Made by a program: the position numbers and the translations under genes. Below, in pieces: positions 5,143-5,389 of a stretch of 5,389 nucleotides of DNA. This DNA is from Candidatus Poribacteria bacterium (GTDB lineage Bacteria; Poribacteria; WGA-4E; WGA-3G), in contig JAPPDN010000045.1 in the NCBI GenBank assembly GCA_028824575.1, positions 4,374 through 9,762 of the forward strand. The letters are read 5' to 3'. Within the stretch, counting starts at the first letter, position 1; each line of letters begins with the position of its first letter. Under the pieces are notes generated by a model. The model was not told the DNA's origin and made no database searches. It saw only the letters and a program-made list of their open reading frames with translations.

Positions 5143-5389
5143 TCAACTATTTTTTGACTCAAGGCGCGTTGAAATGTAGAGGCTGAGAAGAATTGAAATT
5201 GTGAATAGCAATAGTCCCCAACTCGGCTTTATCTGTGCACCACCGGGGAGACTTCTAATCGTTAGTATCAATATAGCAACGATATAGACATCAAGCATAG
5301 AAAACCGACCCCATTTGTGGATAAATGCTGAGATGCCTCTGTTTGGCGTGCCACCGCTGAGCGTATGATAAAATACGCTTAACTTCAGG
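5143..5389 (-). CDS. pqiA: Paraquat-inducible protein A (PqiA) family membrane protein, C-terminal part
   Basis: Only the last 81 codons are present. The frame enters from the right edge and stops at a TGA (5145-5143). It shows the typical PqiA block HKWGRFSMLDVYIVAILIL (numbered within the fragment, 24-42): the W..(F/W)SMLDV motif leading into a membrane helix. A short loop with GGAQIKPSWG (49-58) and a last helix LLLFTISILLSLYI (59-72) follow, ending in a short charged tail. PqiA-type proteins are inner-membrane partners of MCE/PqiB-type lipid transport across the envelope in diderm bacteria. The promoter and the N-terminal part are outside the window. Because it ends about 590 bp upstream of the GIY-YIG gene, which has its own promoter, it probably belongs to a separate unit. 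A single-domain PqiA relative cannot be told from a full two-domain form here. Confidence 0.8.
   Translation of the reverse strand, partial: LKLSVFYHTLSGGTPNRGISAFIHKWGRFSMLDVYIVAILILTIRSLPGGAQIKPSWGLLLFTISILLSLYISTRLESKNS

Noticed and set aside
1..5389. Search for a CRISPR array, tRNA or rRNA
   Set aside because: No regularly spaced direct repeats, cloverleaf-like segment or conserved rRNA motifs were seen on either strand.

Overview
The window looks like an accessory segment set between two housekeeping genes of a Gram-negative-type bacterium. Both housekeeping genes are cut by the window edges: the start of a cysteine synthase (cysK-like) at the left edge and the end of a PqiA-family membrane protein at the right edge, both on the minus strand. 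Moderately AT-rich genes, strongly AT-rich spacers, near-consensus sigma-70 promoters, a lipobox protein and a PqiA homologue all fit a diderm bacterium. The spacer style and palindromic repeats recall Candidatus Poribacteria, but that is an unverified impression.

Left module (plus strand, 409-1526): a promoter with a 17-bp spacer drives an unrecognised 112-aa protein, followed 67 bp later by a 207-aa protein. The second protein has the two signatures of a caspase-fold (clan CD) cysteine peptidase, Gly-His-Gly (His66) and a hydrophobic strand ending in Ala-Cys-Gln-Thr (Cys101). They probably form a two-gene unit in which the small protein is a partner or adaptor. The divergent cysK promoter shares the same spacer.

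Right module (minus strand, 4635-1796): a promoter of type TTGACC-17-TATAAT drives a 619-aa protein. It combines an N-terminal GIY-YIG-superfamily domain of the T5orf172/MUG113 type, a coiled coil, four membrane segments and a second long coiled coil. Its last 16 bp overlap the start of a 304-aa lipoprotein with a von Willebrand A-like fold. A predicted cytoplasmic nuclease-like head, a membrane core and a periplasmic vWA lipoprotein suggest an envelope-sensing system, possibly a defence system; this is inference. The two modules are convergent. Between them lies a start-less 41-codon remnant that encodes a membrane helix.

Spacers: 153-496 and 4555-5142 hold no convincing gene. They carry three diverged copies of a roughly 24-25-nt hairpin motif whose stems show compensating changes. 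They also hold a 193-bp segment with imperfect terminal inverted repeats (4636-4828) that abuts the -35 box of the GIY-YIG gene, an orphan minus-strand promoter near 5005-5032, and two weak hairpin-plus-T-tract structures. The most interesting items are the two uncharacterised gene pairs and the hairpin family.
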